Shown here one piece after another: positions 1-5,547 of a DNA stretch of 10,587 nt (position 1 is its first letter; every line of letters begins with the position of its first letter). The notes under the pieces are model-generated. The model searched no databases, was not told the DNA's origin, and saw only the letters and a program-made list of their open reading frames with translations. The stretch lies in NCBI GenBank assembly GCA_027886865.1, contig JAPCJR010000033.1, forward strand, positions 1 to 10,587. The letters run 5' to 3'. This DNA is from Nitrososphaerota archaeon (GTDB taxonomy: Archaea; Thermoproteota; Nitrososphaeria; Nitrososphaerales; UBA183). The translations under genes were made by a program, and so were the position numbers.

Positions 1-932
1 CTATCGATGACCGGTTTGTACTTTCCCGCCTCGATGAGCTCTTTGAAGAAGAGCATGTCCTCCTTCTTGTCCTTTGGAATTGGAAATACGACTTTCTTGC
101 TGCCGAAAATCGAAGTCCATGGCGGCAAGAATAGGTTCTGATACAGGGAACCGAGTTCGGTTGAACAGTAAATCCCGCCTGGTTTTAGCAATCTCTTACA
201 AGCGCCAAACGAACTCTTGCCGACTGCGTCGAAGACAAAATCATAGCCTCCGGCCCCTTTTGTGAAATCTTCTTGTGTGTAATCAATTACCTTGTCAGCC
301 CCAAGAGACCGTACAAGTTCTACGTTCTTGGTACCGCACACCGCTGTGACCTCCGCGTCATAGTATTTCGCGAGCTGGACCGCTGCTGAGCCGATGGCGC
401 CCGTCGCCCCGTTGATGAGCACCCTTTGCCCGCTCCGAACGTTCGCCCTTCTGATGTCGTTGAGCGCATAGTGGCCGCCTTCAGCGCTGGGGGCGGCTTC
501 TTCATAGGTCATGTTGGTCGGCATGACCGTCAGCATGCCTTGTTCAGGCATGGTCAAGTACTCGGCGTGAGCGCCAAAACTGACCCCACTGAATCCAAAG
601 ACGCGGTCACCATTCGCAAACGATTTGACGTCCTTGCCTGCCGCCTCAATCTCTCCGGCGAACTCATTCCCCAATATCGTTCTTTTTGGTCTGCGGAGGC
701 CGCTGATGAATCTCACAAAAGATGGCTTTCCTCTTAAGAATCCGGCGTCCGTTCGGTTTACCGTCGCCGCATGCACTCTTATCAGTACCTCGCCGTCCCT
801 GGGAGATGGTTTCGGCACTTCCTTGAGTTGAAGGACTTCCGGCGGTCCATATCTTGTATACACTATGGCCTTCATGGTCTGGGTGGTCGCTGGGGCCACC
901 TGCGTCTTTCGGGCGGGTGACTGGCCGTTCAC
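1..932 (-). CDS. MDR-superfamily NAD(P)H quinone oxidoreductase / alcohol dehydrogenase-like protein, C-terminus cut by window edge
   Basis: Medium-chain dehydrogenase/reductase of the zeta-crystallin (quinone oxidoreductase) type, a soluble NAD(P)H-dependent reductase of quinones or reactive carbonyls. About 310 residues lie in the window and the C-terminal end is missing. The domain opens MKAIVYTRYGPPEVL, followed by a GroES-like fold and a Rossmann motif GATGAIGSAAVQLAK (about residues 175-189 from the chosen start). The position where zinc ADHs carry the catalytic Cys reads NRTDAGF, and no Cys-rich structural-zinc loop is seen, so it is probably zinc-free. Start: the GTG at 932 is preceded 7 nt upstream by a perfect GGGAGGT Shine-Dalgarno (plus strand 940-946), giving a 19-residue polar extension before the canonical Met at 875. 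The ATG at 875 has no ribosome-binding site and is the alternative start. The exact substrate cannot be read from sequence. Confidence 0.9.
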   Translation of the reverse strand, partial: MNGQSPARKTQVAPATTQTMKAIVYTRYGPPEVLQLKEVPKPSPRDGEVLIRVHAATVNRTDAGFLRGKPSFVRFISGLRRPKRTILGNEFAGEIEAAGKDVKSFANGDRVFGFSGVSFGAHAEYLTMPEQGMLTVMPTNMTYEEAAPSAEGGHYALNDIRRANVRSGQRVLINGATGAIGSAAVQLAKYYDAEVTAVCGTKNVELVRSLGADKVIDYTQEDFTKGAGGYDFVFDAVGKSSFGACKRLLKPGGIYCSTELGSLYQNLFLPPWTSIFGSKKVVFPIPKDKKEDMLFFKELIEAGKYKPVID

Positions 933-939
933 GTAAGGG

Positions 940-946
940 ACCTCCC
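940..946 (-). promoter_or_regulatory. Strong Shine-Dalgarno GGGAGGT deciding a GTG start
   Basis: On the minus strand GGGAGGT lies 7 nt upstream of the in-frame GTG at 930-932. This near-perfect anti-16S match is much stronger than anything in front of the ATG at 873-875, so it supports the longer protein. Most genes in the window show no such site. Confidence 0.55.
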
Positions 947-1056
947 GTTGGGTCTTGATTGGTCTTCCTCCCAGCGCTGGGGGCCGGCTTGGGTCACGCC
1001 GGAAAGCGGCAGCCCGGATTGTTTCCGGGGTCGCTTGTCGATGCATTTCCGGATGC

Positions 1057-1476
1057 TCAGCCGACGATTTGGGTTATCTGCTTCGCTAACCCGCTCTCGA
1101 CGTGCGTCGTCCAGAGGATCTCTGCGCCATCCACCACGAGGGCAAGGGGAGAGAAGAGTATCGTCTCAACGACCGCGACGCCGAGGTTCTGGAACCATTT
1201 CCCGATGCCTATGTGGACCGAGAAGTCGTTGGGTTGTCCGGAGATCAGTATCGAGAACGCCCTGTTCGCGTCGACGATCCCGCGAAGGATTCCCGCCTTT
1301 TGGGCCTGAACGATATTGCCGATGGGTGCCTTCATCGACTGGGTCTTGTATCCGTCGGTCTTGAGATGCTGCTCAATCTGCTGGGCCAGCTGGTCCAGGT
1401 CCTTGTTCTTTCCTTGGAAGCTTAGGTTAAGCCATGCCGCTGTATCCTTTGGTATCGTTGTGGAGTTTCCGGTCAT
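1057..1476 (-). CDS. Conserved-looking archaeal protein of unknown function (139 aa)
   Basis: I do not recognise a named family. The 139-residue product begins MTGNSTTIPKDTAAW, has a charged helical stretch (KNKDLDQLAQQIEQHLKTDGYK, about residues 23-44, read in two pieces KNKDLDQLAQQ and IEQHLKTDGYK), then a beta-rich part with VQAQKAGILRGIV and FSVHIGIGKW. It ends with one hydrophobic segment (about 100-122) that could be membrane-embedded. The layout, an amphipathic N-terminus followed by 'I/VQAxKxGxLR..D..RAF.I.I.G.P..F.VHIGIGKW', looks like a small conserved archaeal family rather than a chance reading frame. The ATG at 1476 is chosen; a TTG lies immediately before it. The frame is closed upstream by TGA at 1504-1506. 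No good Shine-Dalgarno is seen; a TTAA-containing TATA-like element lies about 36 bp upstream. It shares orientation with the dehydrogenase but is about 120 bp from it, so an operon is uncertain. Confidence 0.75.
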   Translation of the reverse strand: MTGNSTTIPKDTAAWLNLSFQGKNKDLDQLAQQIEQHLKTDGYKTQSMKAPIGNIVQAQKAGILRGIVDANRAFSILISGQPNDFSVHIGIGKWFQNLGVAVVETILFSPLALVVDGAEILWTTHVESGLAKQITQIVG

Positions 1477-1497
1477 CAAGTTGTATCGAATGAACTC

Positions 1498-1511
1498 CCG
1501 TGTTCACACGG
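1498..1511. promoter_or_regulatory. Perfect inverted repeat CCGTGT-TC-ACACGG, candidate operator
   Basis: Six-bp arms with a 2-nt spacer lie 22 bp upstream of the ATG of the unknown gene at 1476, directly downstream of a TATA-like TTAA (1512-1515, minus strand). A protein bound here would cover the predicted transcription start. A second shorter dyad, GGTCA-CA-TGACC, lies at 1549-1560. The binder is unknown. Confidence 0.3.
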
Positions 1512-1727
1512 TTAAGGGGGACGTATTTTCTGCAAGGTTTTGTAATTCGGTCACATGACCGGAGATAGGTACGAACGCCTCGGCGAGTAAGAGAACCCCG
1601 GGGCGTTCTACGGATGATTCCAAGGCGACGTTGGCACGGATCCGAATCGGGCTGCTTAGAATAACCTGATTCTCGCTCGCGACCAGACCCGAAATGCGTA
1701 ATAGTCGAATTGAGACCCCCACCAACC
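1512..1727. other. Intergenic stretch without a supportable gene
   Basis: No tRNA, other RNA gene or convincing protein was found. A minus-strand frame at 1504-1743 is open but has no recognisable motifs, needs a TTG start and overlaps the candidate zinc-finger peptide. The only structure noted is the dyad GGTCACATGACC at 1549-1560. Confidence 0.5.
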
Positions 1728-1862
1728 GTGCCCGTCTGTCCAAAGTGCCACAAGCTGATTAGCCCTAATAACTATGCGCGGCATCTCAAGCGATGCGGGG
1801 TGACGCACAAGCACGGTCCTGAGGCGCTCACCAGCGGCGACAACTTCTTCATGAGGATCTGA
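1728..1862 (+). CDS. Small C2HC zinc-finger peptide (44 aa), possibly the front part of an interrupted gene
   Basis: A GTG-started frame encodes a 44-residue peptide with VCPKCHKLISPNNYARHLKRC near its N-terminus (read as VCPKCHKLIS then PNNYARHLKRC). The ligand pattern Cys4-x2-Cys7-x11-His19-x3-Cys23 is a compact C2HC zinc finger. The tail contains HKHG and ends NFFMRI before TGA. Small single-finger proteins of this kind are common in archaea and are thought to bind nucleic acid or partner proteins. No Shine-Dalgarno is visible; an AT-rich GTAATAG about 26 bp upstream could be a weak TATA element for a leaderless message. The same frame stays open after the TGA as an acidic stretch up to 1961, so this could be a gene broken by a stop. 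Family and function are not identified beyond the zinc-finger pattern. Confidence 0.45.
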   Translation: MPVCPKCHKLISPNNYARHLKRCGVTHKHGPEALTSGDNFFMRI

Positions 1863-1927
1863 GGTCGGCCTTCGCCGGCAGGCGTGGTCGAGGAGTACGA
1901 GGCGGAGGAGAAATCAATTTCCGAACG

Positions 1928-1936
1928 TATTTATCT
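1928..1936 (+). promoter_or_regulatory. TATA box TATTTATCT of the pilin-like gene, leaderless start
   Basis: The box is centred about 27 bp upstream of the ATG at 1958. In archaea the transcription start falls about 25-27 bp downstream of the TATA centre, so transcription should begin at or next to the start codon. Confidence 0.6.
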
Positions 1937-1957
1937 GGCTCTGAAGGGCAAATCGAC

Positions 1958-2623
1958 ATGAGGCCTGCCCGAAAGGGGCTTTCGGCCGCGGTCATTGCCT
2001 TGGTGGTTGTGGTCGCTGTGTTTGGAGGAGCTTTCGGATATTACTTCTTGACTACGAGCATGACTGTGTCATCTCTTAGCTCGCAGAACTCCTCTTACGC
2101 TTCTGGCCTCTCCTCGGCTGATCAGGTCATAGTCTCCGGCCATTCCACGATCTCTTCCCAGCAGAGCGAGATTCAGTGCCTTCAGAGCGAGGTTTCATCC
2201 ATGAACGGCACGGTGGGCGTTGTCCAGGGACCTGCGACTTGTTCAATCACGAGTTTCAGCAGCGCGAGCGAGTCGAACCCGATAGACCTGACGGGCACGC
2301 TTACTGTCCCGTCGGGGACTGGACAAGGAATCTTGGTAATCAATGTCAAGAACACCGCGGACGTTCCCATAACCGGCGTATCAGTGAACATAGCGAGCGG
2401 GGCCCTAGAGGCGCCTAACGGGACGATAGCATTCGTCTATCTAGGCGCTCCCATCAGCGGTACCAACCCGCTCCCTCCGGGGGAATTCACCAGCGGGAAC
2501 ACTACGGTTATCAGTGGAATCACGCAGCTCAATGTAAGCTACGGATACAGCTTCAACGTCTCGGTCAACTATCAGGACGGCAGCTCACAGATTGACCAGT
2601 TTTACGTCACGGCAGAAGTGTAA
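1958..2623 (+). CDS. Secreted pilin-like surface protein with one N-terminal TM helix and a glycosylated-looking beta ectodomain
   Basis: A 221-residue protein. The N-terminus RPARKGLSAAVIAL resembles an archaeal class III (type IV pilin/archaellin) signal: a short basic stretch, K6-G7 before a hydrophobic helix (about 10-31). A PibD/FlaK-like peptidase could cut near G7, but a plain membrane anchor is also possible. Residues 35-85 are Ser/Gln-rich and likely helical, a stalk-like region. Residues 95-221 are beta-rich (ITSFSSASESNPIDLTGTL, VINVKNTADVPITGVSVNI), like CARDB/immunoglobulin-type domains of archaeal surface proteins. Cys74 and Cys95 could form a disulfide. Six N-x-S/T sequons (N44, N83 and four in the C-terminal half) suggest N-glycosylation. 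The Ser/Thr/Gly/Val composition differs clearly from neighbouring proteins. It stands alone with its own promoter. A role as minor pilin, adhesin or sensor subunit is inference. Confidence 0.8.
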   Translation: MRPARKGLSAAVIALVVVVAVFGGAFGYYFLTTSMTVSSLSSQNSSYASGLSSADQVIVSGHSTISSQQSEIQCLQSEVSSMNGTVGVVQGPATCSITSFSSASESNPIDLTGTLTVPSGTGQGILVINVKNTADVPITGVSVNIASGALEAPNGTIAFVYLGAPISGTNPLPPGEFTSGNTTVISGITQLNVSYGYSFNVSVNYQDGSSQIDQFYVTAEV

Positions 2624-2716
2624 TCCCTCACTCTTGACGCGCTCTGGAGAAGTCAATGTCACGACGCCTATCGCCCGGAGAAGCGAAGGCCGCGATATGG
2701 CAGCGATTCGCTGCAG

Positions 2717-3106
2717 CTAGTCCACGCGGTTCGAAATTACGAACTCGTTTCCGTCAGGATCCGCGATTGCAGCACGGACGAACTTCGCGCCTGGCAGCTC
2801 CACGAGCGTGGGTTCCACCGTCACCGCACCGCCGCGTCGCTTGATCTCTTCGCACGCCGCTGTCGGGTCGGGATGCGAGAATATGATGCCAGATACCGTC
2901 CCGGGGTCCCTACCTCCCTCGCCGGGGGCTTGAATGTGCATCGACATGATCGTCGAGGTGCCTGGGAGGGCGAACACGGCGCGGTTCGCCTTCTCGTCGA
3001 ACTTGAGTTCGCGAAGCCCCAGGACATCCTTGTAGAATGCCCTGGCCTTCTGAATGTCTCGGATGTGGACAGTTACCGCATACAGTCCCGTGATGACTTC
3101 GGTCAC
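2717..3106 (-). CDS. VOC-family (glyoxalase/dioxygenase fold) protein
   Basis: A single-module vicinal-oxygen-chelate protein of 129 residues, the usual size. The first beta-alpha-beta unit is LYAVTVHIRDIQKARAFYKD followed by LGL; the second ends with the typical IADPDGNEFVISN. Candidate metal ligands are His14 in VTVHIRD, His in MSMHIQAP and Glu in NEFVIS, matching H/H/E positions of the family. Members include glyoxalase I, resistance proteins and dioxygenases; the substrate cannot be inferred. Start: an in-frame GTG at 3142 is possible, but the TATA-like TTTAACTA lies inside that extension and is centred about 27 bp upstream of the GTG at 3106, which gives a leaderless transcript and a normal VOC N-terminus (VTEVITGLYAV). 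It converges with the pilin-like gene across about 90 bp of non-coding DNA. Confidence 0.88.
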   Translation of the reverse strand: MTEVITGLYAVTVHIRDIQKARAFYKDVLGLRELKFDEKANRAVFALPGTSTIMSMHIQAPGEGGRDPGTVSGIIFSHPDPTAACEEIKRRGGAVTVEPTLVELPGAKFVRAAIADPDGNEFVISNRVD

Positions 3107-3129
3107 ACTGCGAATCGGCGCCCAAGGTG

Positions 3130-3137
3130 TAGTTAAA
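3130..3137 (-). promoter_or_regulatory. TATA-like element TTTAACTA of the VOC gene
   Basis: On the minus strand TTTAACTA is centred about 27 bp upstream of GTG 3106. This spacing favours the shorter protein, because starting at GTG 3142 would place the TATA box inside the coding sequence. Confidence 0.45.
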
Positions 3138-3218
3138 GGCACTGAAATCGTGTCCGAGGGAGCTCACTGGCAGGACTTCTCAGGCGAGCTCCTCGATTCA
3201 GCCAAGCCCTGCGATGAA

Positions 3219-3704
3219 TCAAGTGCGTTGCCCGACCTCCTCGCCAGGACTCTTCCAGAGGTAGTCAACACCAAGCCCGGGAGGTACCCTCACCTGAGCC
3301 CTCAGGGCATCTATCAGGGACTTCACCTTGGCCGGCTCTGAGACCGCGCGGAAGACCATCACGGGTTCGCCCTCGACTCGGAAGAACAGGTCCCCCAGCT
3401 CGACGGGCTCGCCCATGGTAGGCTGAAAATAGTCGGCCGTCTTGGGCACGATGAAGCTACCTCCTCGCAGTGCCCTCTTCCCCTGCCTTTTGCCCTCCAC
3501 CGTCACGTCGGCGAGGCCTATCGGGACGTTCACCGTGACGACATTCATCTTCACGTCCCATATGAAGCAGCGGTAGCTCGTCACCAGGTATCCGGTTATC
3601 AAGCGTCGCGTGACAAGACCCTTAACGTCGGCCATCTTCCAGAGAAGCGCTTCTCCCTGAACCAGTTCGGGCGGGGGTCGACCCTCCTCCAAAGCTTCGG
3701 GCAT
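3219..3704 (-). CDS. Protein of unknown function with a PH-like beta fold
   Basis: A 161-residue soluble protein with no signal peptide or TM helix. The stretch GEALLWKMADVKGLVTRR then LITGYLVTSYRCFIWDV, followed by VTVNVPIGLADVTVEGKR, has the look of bacterial PH-like domains (bPH): 'GE.ilw......itdyRvf.wd.....v..iplg.ldvtv'. A second beta part (FFRVEGEPVMVFRAV) and a closing helix (KVKSLIDALRAQV, about 126-139) complete such a fold. Proteins of this kind are usually small adaptor or lipid/partner-binding modules; no catalytic motif is visible. The start at ATG 3704 is supported by a TATA-like element about 30 bp upstream. It is divergent from the DedA gene at 3845, with a 140-bp shared intergenic region. 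The family assignment is by pattern only. Confidence 0.7.
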   Translation of the reverse strand: MPEALEEGRPPPELVQGEALLWKMADVKGLVTRRLITGYLVTSYRCFIWDVKMNVVTVNVPIGLADVTVEGKRQGKRALRGGSFIVPKTADYFQPTMGEPVELGDLFFRVEGEPVMVFRAVSEPAKVKSLIDALRAQVRVPPGLGVDYLWKSPGEEVGQRT

Positions 3705-3730
3705 CGCCGAGATGACAGTGGATGGTCCGG

Positions 3731-3736
3731 ATTAAA
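3731..3736 (-). promoter_or_regulatory. TATA-like element TTTAAT of the PH-like gene
   Basis: Minus-strand AGTTTAATCC is centred about 30 bp upstream of ATG 3704, predicting a leader of only a few nucleotides. Confidence 0.4.
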
Positions 3737-3804
3737 CTATGCGGGCGCGGCCGGCCTTTCTCGGCCCCGTCAAGGGCGGAAGACGCGGCTCGAACCACAC
3801 AGAA

Positions 3805-3812
3805 GTATAAGA
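3805..3812 (+). promoter_or_regulatory. TATA box GTATAAGA of the DedA/VTT gene
   Basis: The box is centred about 37 bp upstream of the TTG start at 3845, predicting a transcription start near 3834 and an approximately 11-nt leader. It lies back to back with the promoter of the divergent PH-like gene. Confidence 0.5.
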
Positions 3813-3844
3813 GCCAAGGGGAACGCCACCCGCGGCGGCTTTAG

Positions 3845-4483
3845 TTGGAGTCCTTCCTCGTTGCCCTGACCCTACTCTTCCTGGTCTCCCTGGTCTCCAA
3901 CGCGACTCCGTTCTTCGGGGCTTCGTACACCTTCATCGCGACTACAGAACTGATCGCCATAGGCTTCAACCTCGATAGCTTCGCGCTGATCGTCTTTGTG
4001 ACGGCGCTCGGCGCGACGATCGGTAAAATCTTCATCTACGCAGGCGCGAGAGGGCTTCGTCAGAGGCTCCAGGGCAACAAGAACGTGAAGTTGCTGGGGC
4101 GTTGGCTCGGCAAGAGCGGATTCTACCTCGCGCTCTTCGTCACTGCGCTCATCCCTGTATTGCCGCTGGACGATTACGTGTATCTGGGAGCGGGTGCCAA
4201 CAAAGCGAGGTTGGCGCCGATGCTCGGCGTCACCTTCTTGGCGAAGCTGTCCAAGAGCGCCTTCGAGATCTTGCTCGAGTTCTCCGGAATACTCGGATTC
4301 GCGTTCTACACTCACCGCTATCTCGGGCTCTCCCGACTCGACCTCTCTATCGTCGTCTCGATCGCCTTCATCGTACTCGGGATAGTGATATACAAGCTCG
4401 ACTGGGAAAAATTGATCAACTTCGTCCGCGGCCACGGCTATGGAAGTCACGGCGAAGCCTCGATTCCGGCAGCCATCCCTTGA
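3845..4483 (+). CDS. DedA/VTT (SNARE-associated) family membrane protein
   Basis: A 212-residue polytopic membrane protein. The VTT/DedA domain (PF09335 type) covers about 20-155: ATPFFGASYTFIATTELIA, then GATIGKIFIYAGARGLRQR (GK-x3-Y signature at about 60-65), then ALFVTALIPVLPLDDYVYLG with the conserved proline/acidic re-entrant segment (about 100-114). Additional TM helices lie at about 2-18, 123-153 and 167-183. DedA relatives act in membrane homeostasis, lipid scrambling or flipping, pH and drug tolerance. The C-terminal tail GHGYGSHGEAS is short and His/Gly-rich. The TTG start directly follows an in-frame TAG at 3842-3844, so no longer frame is possible. It ends 36 bp before the metalloregulator gene, which has its own TATA box, so co-transcription is not required. 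Confidence 0.88.
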   Translation: MESFLVALTLLFLVSLVSNATPFFGASYTFIATTELIAIGFNLDSFALIVFVTALGATIGKIFIYAGARGLRQRLQGNKNVKLLGRWLGKSGFYLALFVTALIPVLPLDDYVYLGAGANKARLAPMLGVTFLAKLSKSAFEILLEFSGILGFAFYTHRYLGLSRLDLSIVVSIAFIVLGIVIYKLDWEKLINFVRGHGYGSHGEASIPAAIP

Positions 4484-4491
4484 AGGAACGG

Positions 4492-4499
4492 CTTTTATC
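4492..4499 (+). promoter_or_regulatory. TATA box CTTTTATC of the CsoR-like regulator
   Basis: The box is centred about 25 bp upstream of the ATG at 4520, so the message is predicted to be leaderless. A C-rich dyad fills the space between box and start codon. Confidence 0.55.
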
Positions 4500-4504
4500 G
4501 GAGC

Positions 4505-4521
4505 ATCCCCTCCCCCCGGAT
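4505..4521 (+). promoter_or_regulatory. Candidate CsoR/RcnR-type operator ATCCCCTCCCCCCGGAT
   Basis: A C-tract bounded by the inverted pair ATCC/GGAT lies between the TATA box and the start codon of the regulator, where a bound repressor would block transcription initiation. CsoR/RcnR-family operators typically have a central G/C-tract flanked by short A/T-containing inverted ends, so the architecture fits autoregulation. This is inferred from resemblance only. Confidence 0.4.
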
Positions 4522-4795
4522 GGCATATATTTTGGCAAACCACAAGAGGAAGCAGGTCGCCAACCGGGTTGCGCGGATACACGGCCACGTGCACGCGGTG
4601 AAAGAGATGCTCGACGACGGTAGACCATATCCTGAGATAGTGCACCAGATAGTGGCGGTCAGGTCTGCGCTCGACAGCGCCATCCAGGTCATCGTTGAAG
4701 ACCTGCTGGAAGACTGCATCGGGAAGGTCGCAGCGAAGGAGCTGGCGACCGAAGATCTAGAACAGCTGCAACAGGTCATGGCCGAGATTAGGTGA
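4520..4795 (+). CDS. CsoR/RcnR (DUF156)-family transcriptional regulator with non-canonical ligand residues
   Basis: A 91-residue all-helical repressor of the metal-sensitive Trns_repr_metal family (PF02583). The hallmark core VANRVARIHGHVHAVKEML (about 13-31) and QIVAVRSALDSAIQVIVED (43-61) aligns without gaps to CsoR. In M. tuberculosis CsoR the Cu(I) ligands are Cys36, His61 and Cys65; here these positions read Tyr37, Leu62 and Cys66. RcnR-like His60/His64 are likewise absent. Other candidate ligands are His8, His21, His23, His25 and His42. Family members bind the operator as tetramers and release it on binding Cu, Ni/Co, sulfane sulfur or formaldehyde. The next gene is an HX4DH metal permease, so the likely job is control of metal export or uptake; the inducer is uncertain. 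Expression starts from a leaderless promoter with a C-tract dyad that suggests autoregulation. Confidence 0.88.
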   Translation: MAYILANHKRKQVANRVARIHGHVHAVKEMLDDGRPYPEIVHQIVAVRSALDSAIQVIVEDLLEDCIGKVAAKELATEDLEQLQQVMAEIR

Positions 4796-4832
4796 CGGAG
4801 CTGGCAGGAAAGTTCGCCGTCGCGTAGAGCGT

Positions 4833-4842
4833 CGTTTTTTTG
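4833..4842 (+). promoter_or_regulatory. T7 tract directly before the permease start codon
   Basis: A run of seven T residues ends in the TTG start codon of the permease. Oligo-T runs can terminate archaeal transcription, so some regulator transcripts might end here. No stable hairpin is formed by the preceding bases, and no separate promoter is seen for the permease. Confidence 0.25.
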
Positions 4843-5484
4843 ATTTCCGAAATACCATTGCTCCTTGCCGCTGCTTCGGTCGGCATACTCCACATGTCCG
4901 CGCCGGACCACTGGGCGACGCTGATCATGCTGGGGCGCGTCTCCAAGTGGAATCGCAGCCGACTCATGGGGGTCGGCCTCATGACCGCGGTCGGGCACGT
5001 GGCCCTATCCGTACTGCTGGGATTTGCCGTCGTGGAAGTGGGGATTGTGTTTTCGCAGCAGGCATCCGTTTACATCACCGAAGCGACTGGGGCCGCTATG
5101 GTCGTCGGAGGGCTCATTTATGGGGCCAGAGAGCTCGTCTCCGCCAAAACCGAAGACTACGAAGCGGAGACCAGGGACAAGCTCTCAAAGGGTGATGGGA
5201 CGGTGGCCAAGCGTTTCCGCTACTTCGCGGTTCTTGGGGCTGCCCTGTCGCCCGACCTCAGCATATTGCCGATATTTCTCTTGGCGGTGCCCATCGGTCT
5301 GGGCTTTGCCATCGACACCGCAGTCGTGTTCGCCTTCGCCTCGATAGTAGCCCTGCTCGCCTTCCTGCTTCTTGGCTCCGCCGGCCTCGCCAAGGCGTTC
5401 GAGAAGATTCCGCCCAAGTACAACGACGCTTTGGTGGGGTTCGTGATTGCAGCCGTCGGGGTCTACATACTTCTGGTAGGCTGA
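4840..5484 (+). CDS. NicO/RcnA/UreH-like heavy-metal (Ni/Co) permease
   Basis: A 214-residue membrane protein. Near the N-terminus LHMSAPDHWATL holds the HX4DH signature (His18, Asp23, His24), the substrate-binding motif of NiCoT/RcnA/UreH nickel-cobalt transporters. A second conserved His lies in TAVGHVALS (His53). About six TM helices are predicted (about 5-25, 43-62, 76-93, 130-150, 153-180, 193-213), split by a charged cytosolic loop (about 96-125). The compact size without a His-rich loop resembles UreH/archaeal types more than E. coli RcnA. It follows the CsoR/RcnR-like regulator by 44 bp in the same direction, the same pairing as RcnR-RcnA, so efflux is favoured over uptake, by inference. 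The TTG start is forced by an in-frame TAG at 4825-4827 and gives the usual N-terminal first helix. Confidence 0.82.
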   Translation: MISEIPLLLAAASVGILHMSAPDHWATLIMLGRVSKWNRSRLMGVGLMTAVGHVALSVLLGFAVVEVGIVFSQQASVYITEATGAAMVVGGLIYGARELVSAKTEDYEAETRDKLSKGDGTVAKRFRYFAVLGAALSPDLSILPIFLLAVPIGLGFAIDTAVVFAFASIVALLAFLLLGSAGLAKAFEKIPPKYNDALVGFVIAAVGVYILLVG

Positions 5485-5547
5485 AGAAGGCCTCAACGCT
5501 TTTGTCGTGGGGCGACCAGGGTCGACCTACGAGGCCAAGGAAAGAAC

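Noticed and set aside
948..1558. Several plus-strand open frames opposite the gene at 1057-1476
   Set aside because: They are Arg/Ser-rich with no domain pattern and lie antisense to a frame with a believable protein core.
1504..1743. Minus-strand 79-codon frame between the unknown gene and the zinc-finger peptide
   Set aside because: It needs a TTG start without promoter or Shine-Dalgarno, shows no motif, and overlaps both the 1498-1511 dyad and the zinc-finger start.
3749..3767. GGCCG/CGGCC inverted repeat in the PH-like/DedA divergent promoter region
   Set aside because: The arms are short and of biased composition, and they are not placed over either predicted transcription start.
3872..4645. 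Long (257-codon) minus-strand open frame
   Set aside because: It is antisense to the DedA gene and the start of the CsoR-like gene; the Asp/Glu/Arg-rich product is a typical mirror of GC-rich coding DNA.
4495..4998. Minus-strand 167-codon frame across the regulator/permease junction
   Set aside because: It is antisense to two well-supported genes and has no recognisable domain.
5520..5527. GGTCGACC palindrome near the predicted start of the two-TM protein transcript
   Set aside because: An 8-bp palindrome without extended arms is expected by chance in GC-rich DNA.
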